Shown one piece after another: positions 1-7,426 of a stretch of DNA of 16,351 bases (its first letter is position 1; each line of letters begins with the position of its first letter). The stretch is from Massilia sp. UBA2604 (GTDB lineage Bacteria > Pseudomonadota > Gammaproteobacteria > Burkholderiales > Burkholderiaceae_D). The DNA lies in NCBI GenBank assembly GCA_002339265.1, contig DDKG01000291.1, positions 1-16,351 on the forward strand, written 5' to 3'. Under the pieces are notes generated by a model, which was not told the origin of the DNA, made no database searches, and saw nothing but the letters and a program-made list of their open reading frames with translations. Position numbers and translations under genes: made by a program.

Positions 1-2
1 TC

Positions 3-1361
3 CAGCATGCGACCGAAGAGCGCCTGCGCCACATGGCGACCCACGACGCCCTGACCGAGCTGCCCAACCGGGTGCTGCTGTCGGACCGGATACGGATGGT
101 GATCGCCAACGCGCGCCGCTCGGGCCACGGCTTCTCGGTCGCCGCCATCGGTCTCGACGGTTTTAAAAAGGTCAACGACGGCCTCGGCCACCCGCTGGGC
201 GACACCGTGCTGCAGATGGCGGCGGTGCGCCTGCGCCGCACGCTGCGCGACAGCGACACCCTGGCCCGGGTCGGCGGCGACGAATTCGTGGCGGTGCTGC
301 CCGGGACCTTCACCGAGCCGCAGATCAAGCTGGTCACGGGGCGCCTGATGGCCACCCTGCAATCGCCGTTCGAGGCCGGCGGCCACACGATCTACCTGGG
401 CGCCTCGATCGGGGTGGCGGTGTATCCGGACCACGCCGAGGACGAGGTGCGCCTGGTGACGTTGGCCGACGCCGCCCTGTCGCGCGCCAAGGAAACCGGC
501 AAGGGCCGCGCCGTGGTCTACAGCCCCAGCGACCAGGGCCCGCCGCAACACGACATCTCGCTCGAAGCGGCCATGTTCAACGCGGTGCGCGAGGGTGAAT
601 TCCTGCTCTATTACCAGCCGATCATGAACGCGCGCAGCCGCATCATCGAGGGCTTCGAGACCCTGATGCGCTGGAAGCACCCGACCCTGGGCATGGTGCC
701 GCCGGTGCGCTTCATCCCGATCGCCGAGAACAACGGCCTGATCAACTTGCTGGGGGCCTGGGCCCTTAAAGCAGCCTGCATGCAGATCCGCCAGTTCCAG
801 GAAGTGGCCGGGCGCGAGCTGTACATCTCGGTGAACATCAGCCCGCGCCAGTTCCGCAGCGACCGCTTCCTCACCGTGCTGGACGACGCGCTGGCGCTGT
901 CCGGCCTCGACGGCCGCCAGCTGGTGCTCGAGATCACCGAGGGCACCCTGATGGTCGACCCGGCGCACGCCGAGGACATCCTGGCGCGCATGGTGGAACG
1001 CCACGCGCGCATCGCGATCGACGATTTCGGCACCGGCTATTCGTCGCTGGCCTACCTCAAGCGCTTCCCGATCTCGGTGCTCAAGATCGACCGCGCCTTC
1101 GTGAAGGACTTGCCGGCGTCGACCAAGGACGCGGCCATCTGCAGCGCGATACTCGACCTGGCCGGACACCTCTCCCTGTCGGTGGTGGCCGAAGGCGTCG
1201 AGACCGAGGAGCAGCTGGCCTGGCTGGACGACCAGGGCTGCCATTACGTCCAGGGCTACCTGACGGGCAAGCCGATGCCGGCCAATGTGGCCGTCACGGC
1301 GCTCAAGGAAAATCTCTACACCGCTCTTCTGCCGGCCGACCACCGGTCAGGAAAATCATGA
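3..1361 (+). CDS. GGDEF-EAL bifunctional cyclic-di-GMP enzyme, 5' end cut by the window
   Basis: This is the C-terminal part of a protein that makes and/or degrades the second messenger cyclic-di-GMP. The reading frame is open to the window edge: codons from base 3 give QHATEERLRH just before the Met at 33, a typical linker leading into a GGDEF domain. The real start and any N-terminal sensor domain are therefore outside the window. Counting from the Met at 33, an intact GGDEF motif lies at residues 81-85 and a product-inhibition site RDSD at 72-75, exactly five residues upstream, so cyclase activity is plausible. The EAL domain spans roughly 175-430. The EAL signature itself reads ETL (209-211), but LEITE (299-303), IDDFGTGYSS (329-338), LKIDR (350-354), AEGVE (386-390) and QGY (407-409) are all present, so phosphodiesterase activity is also plausible. 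Its stop overlaps the next start as ATGA. Which activity dominates cannot be read from the sequence. Confidence 0.95.
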   Translation, partial: QHATEERLRHMATHDALTELPNRVLLSDRIRMVIANARRSGHGFSVAAIGLDGFKKVNDGLGHPLGDTVLQMAAVRLRRTLRDSDTLARVGGDEFVAVLPGTFTEPQIKLVTGRLMATLQSPFEAGGHTIYLGASIGVAVYPDHAEDEVRLVTLADAALSRAKETGKGRAVVYSPSDQGPPQHDISLEAAMFNAVREGEFLLYYQPIMNARSRIIEGFETLMRWKHPTLGMVPPVRFIPIAENNGLINLLGAWALKAACMQIRQFQEVAGRELYISVNISPRQFRSDRFLTVLDDALALSGLDGRQLVLEITEGTLMVDPAHAEDILARMVERHARIAIDDFGTGYSSLAYLKRFPISVLKIDRAFVKDLPASTKDAAICSAILDLAGHLSLSVVAEGVETEEQLAWLDDQGCHYVQGYLTGKPMPANVAVTALKENLYTALLPADHRSGKS

Positions 1362-2875
1362 CCACTCAAGCCAGCATCGCGGCCACTGCGCCGGCCACCA
1401 CCACGCACTCGGCGAAGTCGCAAGCCACCCTCGCCCTGTTGTGGGAGCGCATCCGGCGCCAGGGCGACATGCCGGGCTTCACCAAGGCCATCAACGCGAT
1501 CCTGGCCTCGATGCGCGGCGAGGACGAGCGCGACTTCTCGATGACGCAGACGGTGCTGTCCGACCCCGTACTGACCCAGAAGGTGCTGCGCCTGGCCAAC
1601 AGCAGCATGTATTCGGCCTTCGGCCAGCACGTCAACACCATCTCCAAGGCGGTACTGGTGCTGGGCACCGAGTCGATCGGCCACCTGGCGCTGGGGCTGA
1701 AACTGATCGAGGAACTGAGCCGCAGCAGCCCGGACACCGAGGCCGCCCACGTCGAGATGGAAAAGGCGGTGCTGGCAGGGATGGTGGCGCAGCAGCTGGC
1801 GGCCGACGCCCGCTCGCGCGACCCGGAAGAAGCCGTGGTGTGCTCGATCCTGCATTCGCTGGGCCGCATGATGCTGACCTTCTACATGCCCGAGCGCTGG
1901 GCGCGCATGCGCGAGGCGGCTGGCGAAGGCTTTGAGGAGCGCGCGGCACACGAGGTGCTCGGCCTGTCGCTGGAAGAAGTGGGCCGCGCCACCGCCGCCC
2001 ACTGGGGCCTGCCGCGCAACCTGGTGGCCGGCATGCGCCGGGTCGAGCCGGGCGAGCGCTTCGAAGGCTTCGCGCATGAGGACTGGCTGGCCGCCCTGGG
2101 CAGCATGTCGACCCAAGCCGCCGACGCCCTGTGGGCCGACGATGCGGCCGGCGCCGAGAAGGTCGCGCAACTGGCCGAAAGCTTCGCGCCGATGCTGGGC
2201 CTGCCGGCGAGCGGCATCCTGGCCTCGATCGACAAGGCCAAGGCCGAAGCGGCATCCGACCTGTCGATCGCGCCGCTGGCCAAGCCGGCCGAAAAACGCG
2301 CGCAGCAGGCCGCGGCCACCCGCAAGCGCATCGCCGGCAACAAGATCCTGATGAGCGGCGTGGCCGACATGCGCGATGCCGACGCCACCGCCACCACCGG
2401 CCAGATGATCTCGATGGCGCTCGAGACGATGCACAAGGGCCTGTCGTTCACGCGCTCGTTTGCGTTTCTTCGGAACCGGCGCGAGGGCCGCTATTCGGCG
2501 CGCCTGGGGCTGGGCGAGGACGTCAAGGCAATGCTGCCGAACCTGGCGTTCGACGACGTCTACGAACCGAACGTGTTCCACGCCGCGCTGGGCAGCGACC
2601 GGGTGATCTTCATCGAGAATGCGCACGACACCAAGTTCGCGACCAAGCTGCCGGGCTGGTGGAAAGGCACGCTGGCCGAGGCGCGCTGCTTCGTGATCAT
2701 CCCCTTGTCGGCCCACGGGCAGCCGGCGGGCTTCATCTATGGCGACTGGGACGACACCTTCCCGCAGGTGATCCTGAGCCAGACCGAGTTCTCGCTGCTG
2801 AACGACCTGCGCGCGCTGGTGGTGCGCACGGTGGAGCGGCGGCATCAGATGGAAGCGATCGTGACGCGGGTGTAG
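1358..2875 (+). CDS. HDOD-domain signalling protein with GAF-like C-terminus
   Basis: This is a 505-residue cytoplasmic regulatory protein. Residues about 22-225 match the HDOD family, a non-enzymatic relative of HD phosphohydrolases. The region carries features typical of the family, such as VLSDPVLTQKVLRLANSS (66-83) and the helix SILHSLGRM (163-171), where the HD pair of true hydrolases reads HS, so metal-dependent catalysis is not expected. After an Ala/Lys-rich linker (about 290-330), residues about 345-495 look like a GAF-type sensory domain (alternating strands, then RCFVIIPLSAHGQPAGFIYGD at its centre). The start overlaps the upstream GGDEF-EAL stop by four bases (ATGA), with AGGA five bases before the ATG, implying translational coupling. 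By association it probably acts in a cyclic-di-GMP circuit; ligand and partner are unknown. The GAF assignment is weaker than the HDOD one. Confidence 0.92.
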   Translation: MTTQASIAATAPATTTHSAKSQATLALLWERIRRQGDMPGFTKAINAILASMRGEDERDFSMTQTVLSDPVLTQKVLRLANSSMYSAFGQHVNTISKAVLVLGTESIGHLALGLKLIEELSRSSPDTEAAHVEMEKAVLAGMVAQQLAADARSRDPEEAVVCSILHSLGRMMLTFYMPERWARMREAAGEGFEERAAHEVLGLSLEEVGRATAAHWGLPRNLVAGMRRVEPGERFEGFAHEDWLAALGSMSTQAADALWADDAAGAEKVAQLAESFAPMLGLPASGILASIDKAKAEAASDLSIAPLAKPAEKRAQQAAATRKRIAGNKILMSGVADMRDADATATTGQMISMALETMHKGLSFTRSFAFLRNRREGRYSARLGLGEDVKAMLPNLAFDDVYEPNVFHAALGSDRVIFIENAHDTKFATKLPGWWKGTLAEARCFVIIPLSAHGQPAGFIYGDWDDTFPQVILSQTEFSLLNDLRALVVRTVERRHQMEAIVTRV

Positions 2876-2910
2876 GCCTGCGGGTTCTTCTCTTGCCGTC
2901 AGCTCCCGCA

Positions 2911-3015
2911 CGTGGTTCCCGCGAAGGCGGGAACCCAAGGCTTGAGCGCAGCCACATTTGTTTGCAATCGCGGCAACGCAAGCACACTTGGGTTCCCGCC
3001 TCCGCGGGAACGACG
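2911..3015. repeat. 105-base paired-hairpin repeat element, copy 1 (BIME/REP-like)
   Basis: Two 29-base arms (2911-2939 and 2987-3015) are inverted repeats of one another with 27 of 29 matches and enclose a 47-base core (2940-2986). Each arm is itself a hairpin: GTTCCCGC-GAAG-GCGGGAAC at 2915-2934 and GTTCCCGC-CTCC-GCGGGAAC at 2992-3011, with 8-bp stems and 4-base loops. The outer arms could pair into one long stem instead. A copy of identical dimensions lies at 6647-6751. It sits between the converging 3' ends of the HDOD gene and aroC, so it may act as a two-way terminator or 3'-end stabiliser. It resembles REP/BIME elements and has the same overall plan as Neisseria dRS3 (six-base arms around eight bases). 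No REP-type transposase is present here. Confidence 0.85.
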
Positions 3016-3021
3016 TGCGAA

Positions 3022-3041
3022 GGCCAACAATATTGTTGGCC
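3022..3041. promoter_or_regulatory. Perfect 20-bp palindrome just 3' of aroC
   Basis: GGCCAACAATATTGTTGGCC is a perfect palindrome with ten-base arms, starting six bases beyond the aroC stop on the minus strand. Read as RNA it could form GGCCAAC / GTTGGCC with an AATATT loop. It is therefore a candidate transcription terminator for aroC, but there is no following U-tract, so an intrinsic terminator is not well supported. Alternatives are a protein-binding site or a 3'-end RNA stabiliser. Confidence 0.4.
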
Positions 3042-3047
3042 GCGGCG

Positions 3048-4142
3048 TTACTTTAACTTCGGTGTCGGCACCTGCACGTCGCCGCACTGCGCCCGGTTCA
3101 TCAAGGCGTGATCGATCAGCACCAGCGCCAGCATCGCTTCCGCGATCGGCGTCGCCCGGATGCCCACGCAAGGGTCGTGGCGGCCGAAGGTTTCGACCGT
3201 GGCTGGATTACCGGCCTTGTCGATCGAGCGGCGCGGCACGCGGATCGAGGACGTCGGCTTGATCGCCAGCGACACCGTGATGTCCTGGCCGGTCGAGATC
3301 CCGCCCAGCACCCCGCCCGCGTGGTTGCCGACGAAGCCCTCGAGGGTCAGCTCGTCGCCATGCTCCGAACCGCGCTGCGCCACCGAGGCGAAGCCGGCGC
3401 CGATCTCCACGCCCTTGACCGCGTTAATCCCCATCATCGCATAGGCGATCTCGGCATCGAGCTTGTCGTAGATCGGCTGGCCCAGGCCTACCGGCACCCT
3501 GGAGGCCACCACGTCGATGCGCGCGCCGATCGAGTCGCCGTCGCGGCGCAGCTGGTCCATCGCCTCTTCCATCCGCTGCAACAGGGCCGCGTCGCCGGTC
3601 GCGGCAAAAAAGGGATTGGCGTGCACGTGTTCCCACCCCTCGAAGGGCACGGCGATGTCGCCCAGCGCGCTCATATAGCCCATGACCTCGGTGCCGTATT
3701 TTTCTCGCAGCCACTTCTTGGCGACGGCGCCGGCGCCGACCACCGGCGCGGTCAGGCGCGCCGACGAACGGCCGCCGCCGCGCGGGTCGCGCACGCCGTA
3801 TTTATGCCAGTAGGTATAGTCGGCGTGGCCGGGGCGGAAGCTCTCGGCGATATTGCCGTAGTCCTTGCTGCGCTGGTCTTCGTTGCGGATCAGGAGCGCG
3901 ATCGGGGTGCCGGTGGTGGCGCCCTGGTAGACGCCGGACAGGATCTCGACCCGGTCCGCCTCCTGGCGCTGGGTGACGTGGCGCGAGGTGCCAGGCTTGC
4001 GGCGATCCAGCTCGGGCTGGATGTCGGCCTCGGAGAGGGTCATGCCGGGCGGGCAGCCGTCGATGACGCAGCCGATCGCGGGACCATGCGATTCGCCGAA
4101 GGTGGTGACGGAAAACAGCTTGCCAAATGTATTGCCGGACAT
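3048..4142 (-). CDS. aroC: Chorismate synthase
   Basis: Catalyses the last step of the shikimate pathway, converting 5-enolpyruvylshikimate-3-phosphate to chorismate with reduced FMN as cofactor; cytoplasmic. The 364-residue length is normal for the bacterial enzyme. All family signatures are visible: [18 protein letters not shown] (16-33), the [15 protein letters not shown] and [12 protein letters not shown] region (102-132) that contributes to FMN/substrate binding, and [15 protein letters not shown] (319-333) near the C-terminus. The start [20 protein letters not shown] is the conserved one for the family, although no good Shine-Dalgarno sequence precedes it. It stands alone on the minus strand between two cyclic-di-GMP genes, with no other aromatic-biosynthesis gene in the window. 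A candidate -10 box lies 33 bases upstream. Being essential for aromatic amino acid and folate synthesis, it is a housekeeping anchor for this locus. Confidence 0.98.
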   Translation of the reverse strand: MSGNTFGKLFSVTTFGESHGPAIGCVIDGCPPGMTLSEADIQPELDRRKPGTSRHVTQRQEADRVEILSGVYQGATTGTPIALLIRNEDQRSKDYGNIAESFRPGHADYTYWHKYGVRDPRGGGRSSARLTAPVVGAGAVAKKWLREKYGTEVMGYMSALGDIAVPFEGWEHVHANPFFAATGDAALLQRMEEAMDQLRRDGDSIGARIDVVASRVPVGLGQPIYDKLDAEIAYAMMGINAVKGVEIGAGFASVAQRGSEHGDELTLEGFVGNHAGGVLGGISTGQDITVSLAIKPTSSIRVPRRSIDKAGNPATVETFGRHDPCVGIRATPIAEAMLALVLIDHALMNRAQCGDVQVPTPKLK

Positions 4143-4174
4143 GGGAATGAAAAGTTCGGATTGATCGAATTACC

Positions 4175-4203
4175 ATTTTAACAGGCGATCTGGCAAGCAG
4201 AAA
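4175..4203 (-). promoter_or_regulatory. Candidate aroC promoter
   Basis: On the minus strand, TAAAAT (4180-4175) resembles a -10 box and TTTCTG (4203-4198) a weak -35 box, separated by 17 bases. The expected transcription start would be about 25-27 bases before the aroC ATG. This is a pattern match only; the -35 is poor. Confidence 0.35.
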
Positions 4204-4299
4204 CGAACATTACGCGATCGACTGTCGCAAAAATGTTGCCCTGTGGATATTTTTTCATGGGCACGCCGGTTCGTGCTCTTTCCTTTTTACAATTGCATA

Positions 4300-4305
4300 T
4301 ATACT
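4300..4305 (+). promoter_or_regulatory. Candidate -10 box for the REC-DUF3369-GGDEF-EAL gene
   Basis: TATACT lies 38 bases before the ATG at 4344 in an AT-rich stretch that contrasts with the surrounding GC-rich sequence. No good -35 is found at 16-18 bases, so activation by a regulator is possible. A short inverted repeat GCACG-N6-CGTGC (4261-4276) lies just upstream and could be an operator, but it is too short to be convincing. The ribosome site GGAG (4331-4334) sits nine bases before the start. Confidence 0.35.
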
Positions 4306-4343
4306 GAAGTTATCCATGCCGAGCCAACCTGGAGACGTAGCAC

Positions 4344-6605
4344 ATGCCAGCATCGATCAAGCCCTCGGTACCACTGGAGGATGACCGCACCATCGATCGC
4401 CTCGTGAACGACGACCTCGTCTTTGCCGACGAAGCCGCCGCTGCCGCATCTCCAAGTCCGGCATGGCGAATCCTGATCGTCGACGACGATGCCGACGTGC
4501 ATTCGACCACCACCTTCGCTCTCGGCAACGTCGAGATGCAGGGCCGCCCGCTGGTCTTCCTGCACGCGTATTCCGCCAGCGAAGCCTTCGAGTTGCTGGC
4601 GCGTGAACCCGAGATCGCCGTCGTCCTGCTGGACGTGGTGATGGAAAGGGCCGACGCCGGCCTGTTGCTGGTACGCCGCATCCGCGACGAGCTGGGCCTG
4701 CACGACGTGCGCATCATCCTGCGCACTGGCCAGCCCGGCTATGCGCCCGAGATGGAAGCCATCCGCGGCTACGACATCAACGATTACCGCACCAAGTCCG
4801 AGCTGACCCGCACCAAGCTGTACACGACGGTGGCGGCCGCGATCCGCTCCTACCAGCAGATCCGCGCGCTCGACGCCAACCGGATCGGCATGGAGCGCAT
4901 CGTCGCCGCCTGCGCCGAGCTGATGGCCCTGCACGGCGTGCGCGACGTGGCGGCCGGCATCCTGGCCCAGGCCGGACGCCTGGTCGGCCAGCCGCCGGAG
5001 GGCGTGCTGTGCACCCGCGACAGCGGCCATGGCCGGCTTGACACCCTGCGCGCGGTGGCCGCCGCCGGCGCCTGCCACAATCTCGACGGCCGCGAATTGA
5101 GCGGCCAGTTCGCGGTCGCCGCCGAACGCACCCTGCTCCAGCGCCAGTGCGGCGTCGATGACGGCCTGCTGAATATGTATTTTCCTGGCAAGGCGGGACG
5201 CGATTTCGTGGCCTGCATTCCCCTCGAGCGCCCGATCGACGAGGTCGAGCGGCGCCTGCTGAAGGTGTTCTGCGGCATGGTGGCGGTGTGCCTCGACAAT
5301 TGCGAACTGGTCACCAGCCTGAACAAGTCGGCCTTTCACGATCCACTGACCGGCCTGCCGAACCGCACCCGCATGGTCGAGCTGCTCGACGCCATCCTGG
5401 CCGGCCCGCGCCGCACCAGCTCGGTCTTCGCCCTGGTCGACCTCGACCATTTTGCCGAGACCAACGACGCCCTCGGCCACCATTTCGGCGACCTGCTGCT
5501 GGTGGCGGTGGGCCAGCGCCTGACGTCGCGCCTGGCTCCCGGCCTGGAGATCGGCCGCATCGGCGGCGACATCTTCTGCGTGCTGGGCGACGCCGACGCG
5601 GTGCAGCCGGCCCAGATCCAGGCCCTGTTCCGCGAATCGTTCCGCATCGACGGCCAGGACGTCCAGGTGTCCGCAACGCTTGGCCTGGTGCGCCTGCCAG
5701 AACACGACGGCAGCGGCGCCGACGCCCTCAAGGATGCCGACATCGCGCTCAAGCGCGCCAAGTCGCAGCAGCGCGCCGGCCACTTCTATTTTTCGCGCAG
5801 CATGGGCGTCGAGATCCGCGAGCGGGTGCGCATGATGCACGCGCTGCGCAGCGGCTTCCAGCGCGGCCAGCTGTTCCTGCACTACCAGCCGCAGGTCGAC
5901 CTGGCCACCAACCGCCCGTTCGGCGCCGAGGCGCTGCTGCGCTGGCGCCTCGATGACGGGCGCCTGGTGCCGCCCGACCGCTTCATCCCGATCGCCGAAT
6001 ACTCCGGCCTGATCGTCGAGATCGGCGAATGGGTGCTGCGCCAGGCCTGCGCCGAACTGATGCGCCTGCGCGCCGCCGGCCACCGCGACTTCACGATGTC
6101 GGTCAACGTCTCGCAGGTGCAGTTCAGGCATCCGCACTTTGTCGACATGCTGCGCCGCGCGCTGCTGGACACGGGCGCGCCGCCCGACTACATCGAGCTG
6201 GAGATCACCGAATCGATGGCGATGGAAGAGCCGGCGCTGCTGGTCGAGAAGCTGGCCCAGGTCAAGCGCACCGGCGTGTCGATCGCGATCGACGATTTCG
6301 GCACCGGCTTCTCGTCGCTGTCGCACCTGCAGCGGCTGCAGGTGGACCGGCTCAAGATCGACCGCACTTTCGTCACCGAGATCACGGGCTCGGCGCGCGG
6401 CAGCAGCATCGCGCAGATGGTGGTGCAGCTGGGGCGTAATCTGGGGTTGTCTGTGATCGCCGAAGGGGTCGAGGACGAGCGCCAGGCCTCGATCCTGCGC
6501 CAGCTCGGCTGCCCGCTGGCGCAGGGCTTCCTGTATGCACGACCGCTGTCGCCGGAAGCGTTGCTGGAGTGGTTGGCGGGGAAGCCGGTGACGCGCGCGG
6601 CGTGA
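4344..6605 (+). CDS. Response-regulator cyclic-di-GMP phosphodiesterase (REC-DUF3369-GGDEF-EAL)
   Basis: This 753-residue cytoplasmic protein probably hydrolyses cyclic-di-GMP in response to phosphorylation. Domains in order are: a receiver (about 42-165) with the acidic pocket DDD at 47-49, phospho-acceptor Asp97 in VVLLDVVM and Lys151; a DUF3369 sensory region (about 170-315); a GGDEF domain (about 325-485); and EAL (about 495-745). The cyclase signature reads GGDIF (407-411), losing the catalytic Glu, and no RxxD inhibition site is found five residues upstream, so cyclase activity is unlikely. The EAL domain keeps EAL (529-531), Asn588, LEITE (619-623), IDDFGTGFSS (649-658), LKIDR (670-674), AEGVE (706-710) and QGF (727-729), so the phosphodiesterase should work. 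The start is supported by GGAG nine bases upstream. No histidine kinase is adjacent, making it an orphan regulator within this window. Confidence 0.95.
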   Translation: MPASIKPSVPLEDDRTIDRLVNDDLVFADEAAAAASPSPAWRILIVDDDADVHSTTTFALGNVEMQGRPLVFLHAYSASEAFELLAREPEIAVVLLDVVMERADAGLLLVRRIRDELGLHDVRIILRTGQPGYAPEMEAIRGYDINDYRTKSELTRTKLYTTVAAAIRSYQQIRALDANRIGMERIVAACAELMALHGVRDVAAGILAQAGRLVGQPPEGVLCTRDSGHGRLDTLRAVAAAGACHNLDGRELSGQFAVAAERTLLQRQCGVDDGLLNMYFPGKAGRDFVACIPLERPIDEVERRLLKVFCGMVAVCLDNCELVTSLNKSAFHDPLTGLPNRTRMVELLDAILAGPRRTSSVFALVDLDHFAETNDALGHHFGDLLLVAVGQRLTSRLAPGLEIGRIGGDIFCVLGDADAVQPAQIQALFRESFRIDGQDVQVSATLGLVRLPEHDGSGADALKDADIALKRAKSQQRAGHFYFSRSMGVEIRERVRMMHALRSGFQRGQLFLHYQPQVDLATNRPFGAEALLRWRLDDGRLVPPDRFIPIAEYSGLIVEIGEWVLRQACAELMRLRAAGHRDFTMSVNVSQVQFRHPHFVDMLRRALLDTGAPPDYIELEITESMAMEEPALLVEKLAQVKRTGVSIAIDDFGTGFSSLSHLQRLQVDRLKIDRTFVTEITGSARGSSIAQMVVQLGRNLGLSVIAEGVEDERQASILRQLGCPLAQGFLYARPLSPEALLEWLAGKPVTRAA

Positions 6606-6646
6606 ACGATGCCGGGATCGGCATCGTCATCGGCACACTCGACCAA

Positions 6647-6751
6647 CGTCGTTCCCGCGGAGGCGGGAACCTAAGTTATTTCGCACTGAGGCGAGAGCAA
6701 ACGAAGCGACGGCTCGAGCAAACTTGGGTTCCCGCCTCCGCGGGAACGACG
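6647..6751. repeat. 105-base paired-hairpin repeat element, copy 2 (BIME/REP-like)
   Basis: Arms at 6647-6675 and 6723-6751 are 28/29 inverted repeats around a 47-base core (6676-6722). Each arm contains its own 8-bp hairpin (GTTCCCGC-GGAG-GCGGGAAC at 6651-6670; GTTCCCGC-CTCC-GCGGGAAC at 6728-6747). The right arm is identical over all 29 bases to the right arm of copy 1 (2987-3015). The core matches copy 1 only when reversed: a shared stretch TTYGTTTGCNNTCGC lies at 2957-2971 plus strand and 6691-6705 minus strand. It fills the convergent gap between the REC-DUF3369-GGDEF-EAL gene and the CBS gene and may end transcription from both sides. Confidence 0.85.
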
Positions 6752-6772
6752 GCCAATTAAAGCCAACACTAC

Positions 6773-7225
6773 TCAATCCGGCGCGTTCTGCTCCGCCGGC
6801 CAATCGCGGATATACGCCTTGAGCATGCGGTTCTCGAAGCTCTGCGCTTCCAGCACCGCGCGCGCGACGTCGTAGAACGAGATCACGCCCAGCAGGGTGC
6901 GGGCGTCCATCACCGGCAGGTAGCGCGCGTGCTTCTCGAGCATGATGCGGCGCACCTCGTTGACTTCGGTGTCCGGAGTCACGGTGATCGGGCTGTCGTC
7001 CATGTGGCGGCGCACGGTGCCGGAACCGACCGAGCCGCCGTTCGCGTGCAGCGACTTGAGCACTTCACGGAAGGTCAGCATGCCGACCAGGTCGCCGTAC
7101 TCCATCACCACCAGCGAACCGATATCGTTCTCGGACATCGTGGTCACCGCGTCGACCAGCGGCTGGTCAGGCGTTACGGTGTAGAGGATGTTGCCCTTCA
7201 CTTGCAGGATTTCCGAAACTTTCAT
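6773..7225 (-). CDS. Two-CBS-domain protein
   Basis: This is a 150-residue soluble protein made almost entirely of a CBS pair (about 12-65 and 75-130), the fold that binds adenosine nucleotides or similar ligands to regulate partners. The visible pattern is LYTVTPDQPLVDAVTTMSENDIGSLVVME followed by a second SPITVTPDTEVNEVRRIMLEKHARYLPVMD unit ending in GVISFYDVARAVL. I chose the start at 7225 (MKVSEILQVKG, the usual beginning of this family), preceded five bases upstream by GGGGGTGG; the frame could extend to an ATG at 7282 but that codon has no ribosome site and would add 19 atypical residues. No catalytic domain is fused. It is transcribed divergently from metY, and no partner gene is evident. 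The specific function is unknown. Confidence 0.9.
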   Translation of the reverse strand: MKVSEILQVKGNILYTVTPDQPLVDAVTTMSENDIGSLVVMEYGDLVGMLTFREVLKSLHANGGSVGSGTVRRHMDDSPITVTPDTEVNEVRRIMLEKHARYLPVMDARTLLGVISFYDVARAVLEAQSFENRMLKAYIRDWPAEQNAPD

Positions 7226-7322
7226 GTTCGCCACCCCCGCTTCGTCAATATTGCTGATGCTGGATAAATTTGTATAAGGCATAACACCGACTGTAGCCTA
7301 TGCTCGCCAAAAAATCCAGCGT

Positions 7323-7368
7323 TGCGCTGCATCATGGTGCGCGCCTGGCCATATGATGGTGCAGCGCA
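7323..7368. promoter_or_regulatory. Inverted repeat upstream of metY, possible operator
   Basis: TGCGCTGCATCAT (7323-7335) and ATGGTGCAGCGCA (7356-7368) form a 12-of-13 inverted repeat separated by 20 bases, with arm centres 33 bases apart, about three helical turns. It lies about 60-100 bases before the metY start and is followed by the small palindrome TTGCGCAA (7371-7378). The layout suits a dimeric or tetrameric regulator of metY or of the divergent CBS gene. The regulator is not identified. A TATGAT hexamer (7352-7357) inside the spacer could be a -10 box but lacks a suitable -35. Confidence 0.45.
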
Positions 7369-7426
7369 GATTGCGCAACATGCCATAACTGCTAGGATGC
7401 GCCATCCCTATCAATGTGAGCCCAGC

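Noticed and set aside
2879..2910. TGCGGG ... CCCGCA inverted repeat after the HDOD stop as a terminator
   Set aside because: Six-base arms with a 20-base loop and no U-tract; too weak beside the stronger repeat hairpins.
1316..2938. 540-codon open frame on the minus strand antisense to the HDOD gene
   Set aside because: Composition is Ala/Arg/His/Gln-rich with no recognisable motif, as expected from a shadow frame of a GC-rich gene; the plus-strand HDOD gene has clear domains.
2911..3015. Possibility that the paired repeats are the start of a CRISPR array
   Set aside because: Only two repeat arms, inverted rather than direct, with a single 47-base core; no cas gene in the window.
4287..6326. 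679-codon minus-strand open frame antisense to the REC-DUF3369-GGDEF-EAL gene
   Set aside because: Shadow frame opposite a well-supported gene; its sequence is low-complexity Ala/Gln/His/Asp/Val and includes the divergent promoter region.
7322..7426. N-terminal extension of metY from the ATG at 7322
   Set aside because: The first 35 residues do not resemble the family, have no ribosome site, and would place the inverted repeat within coding sequence.
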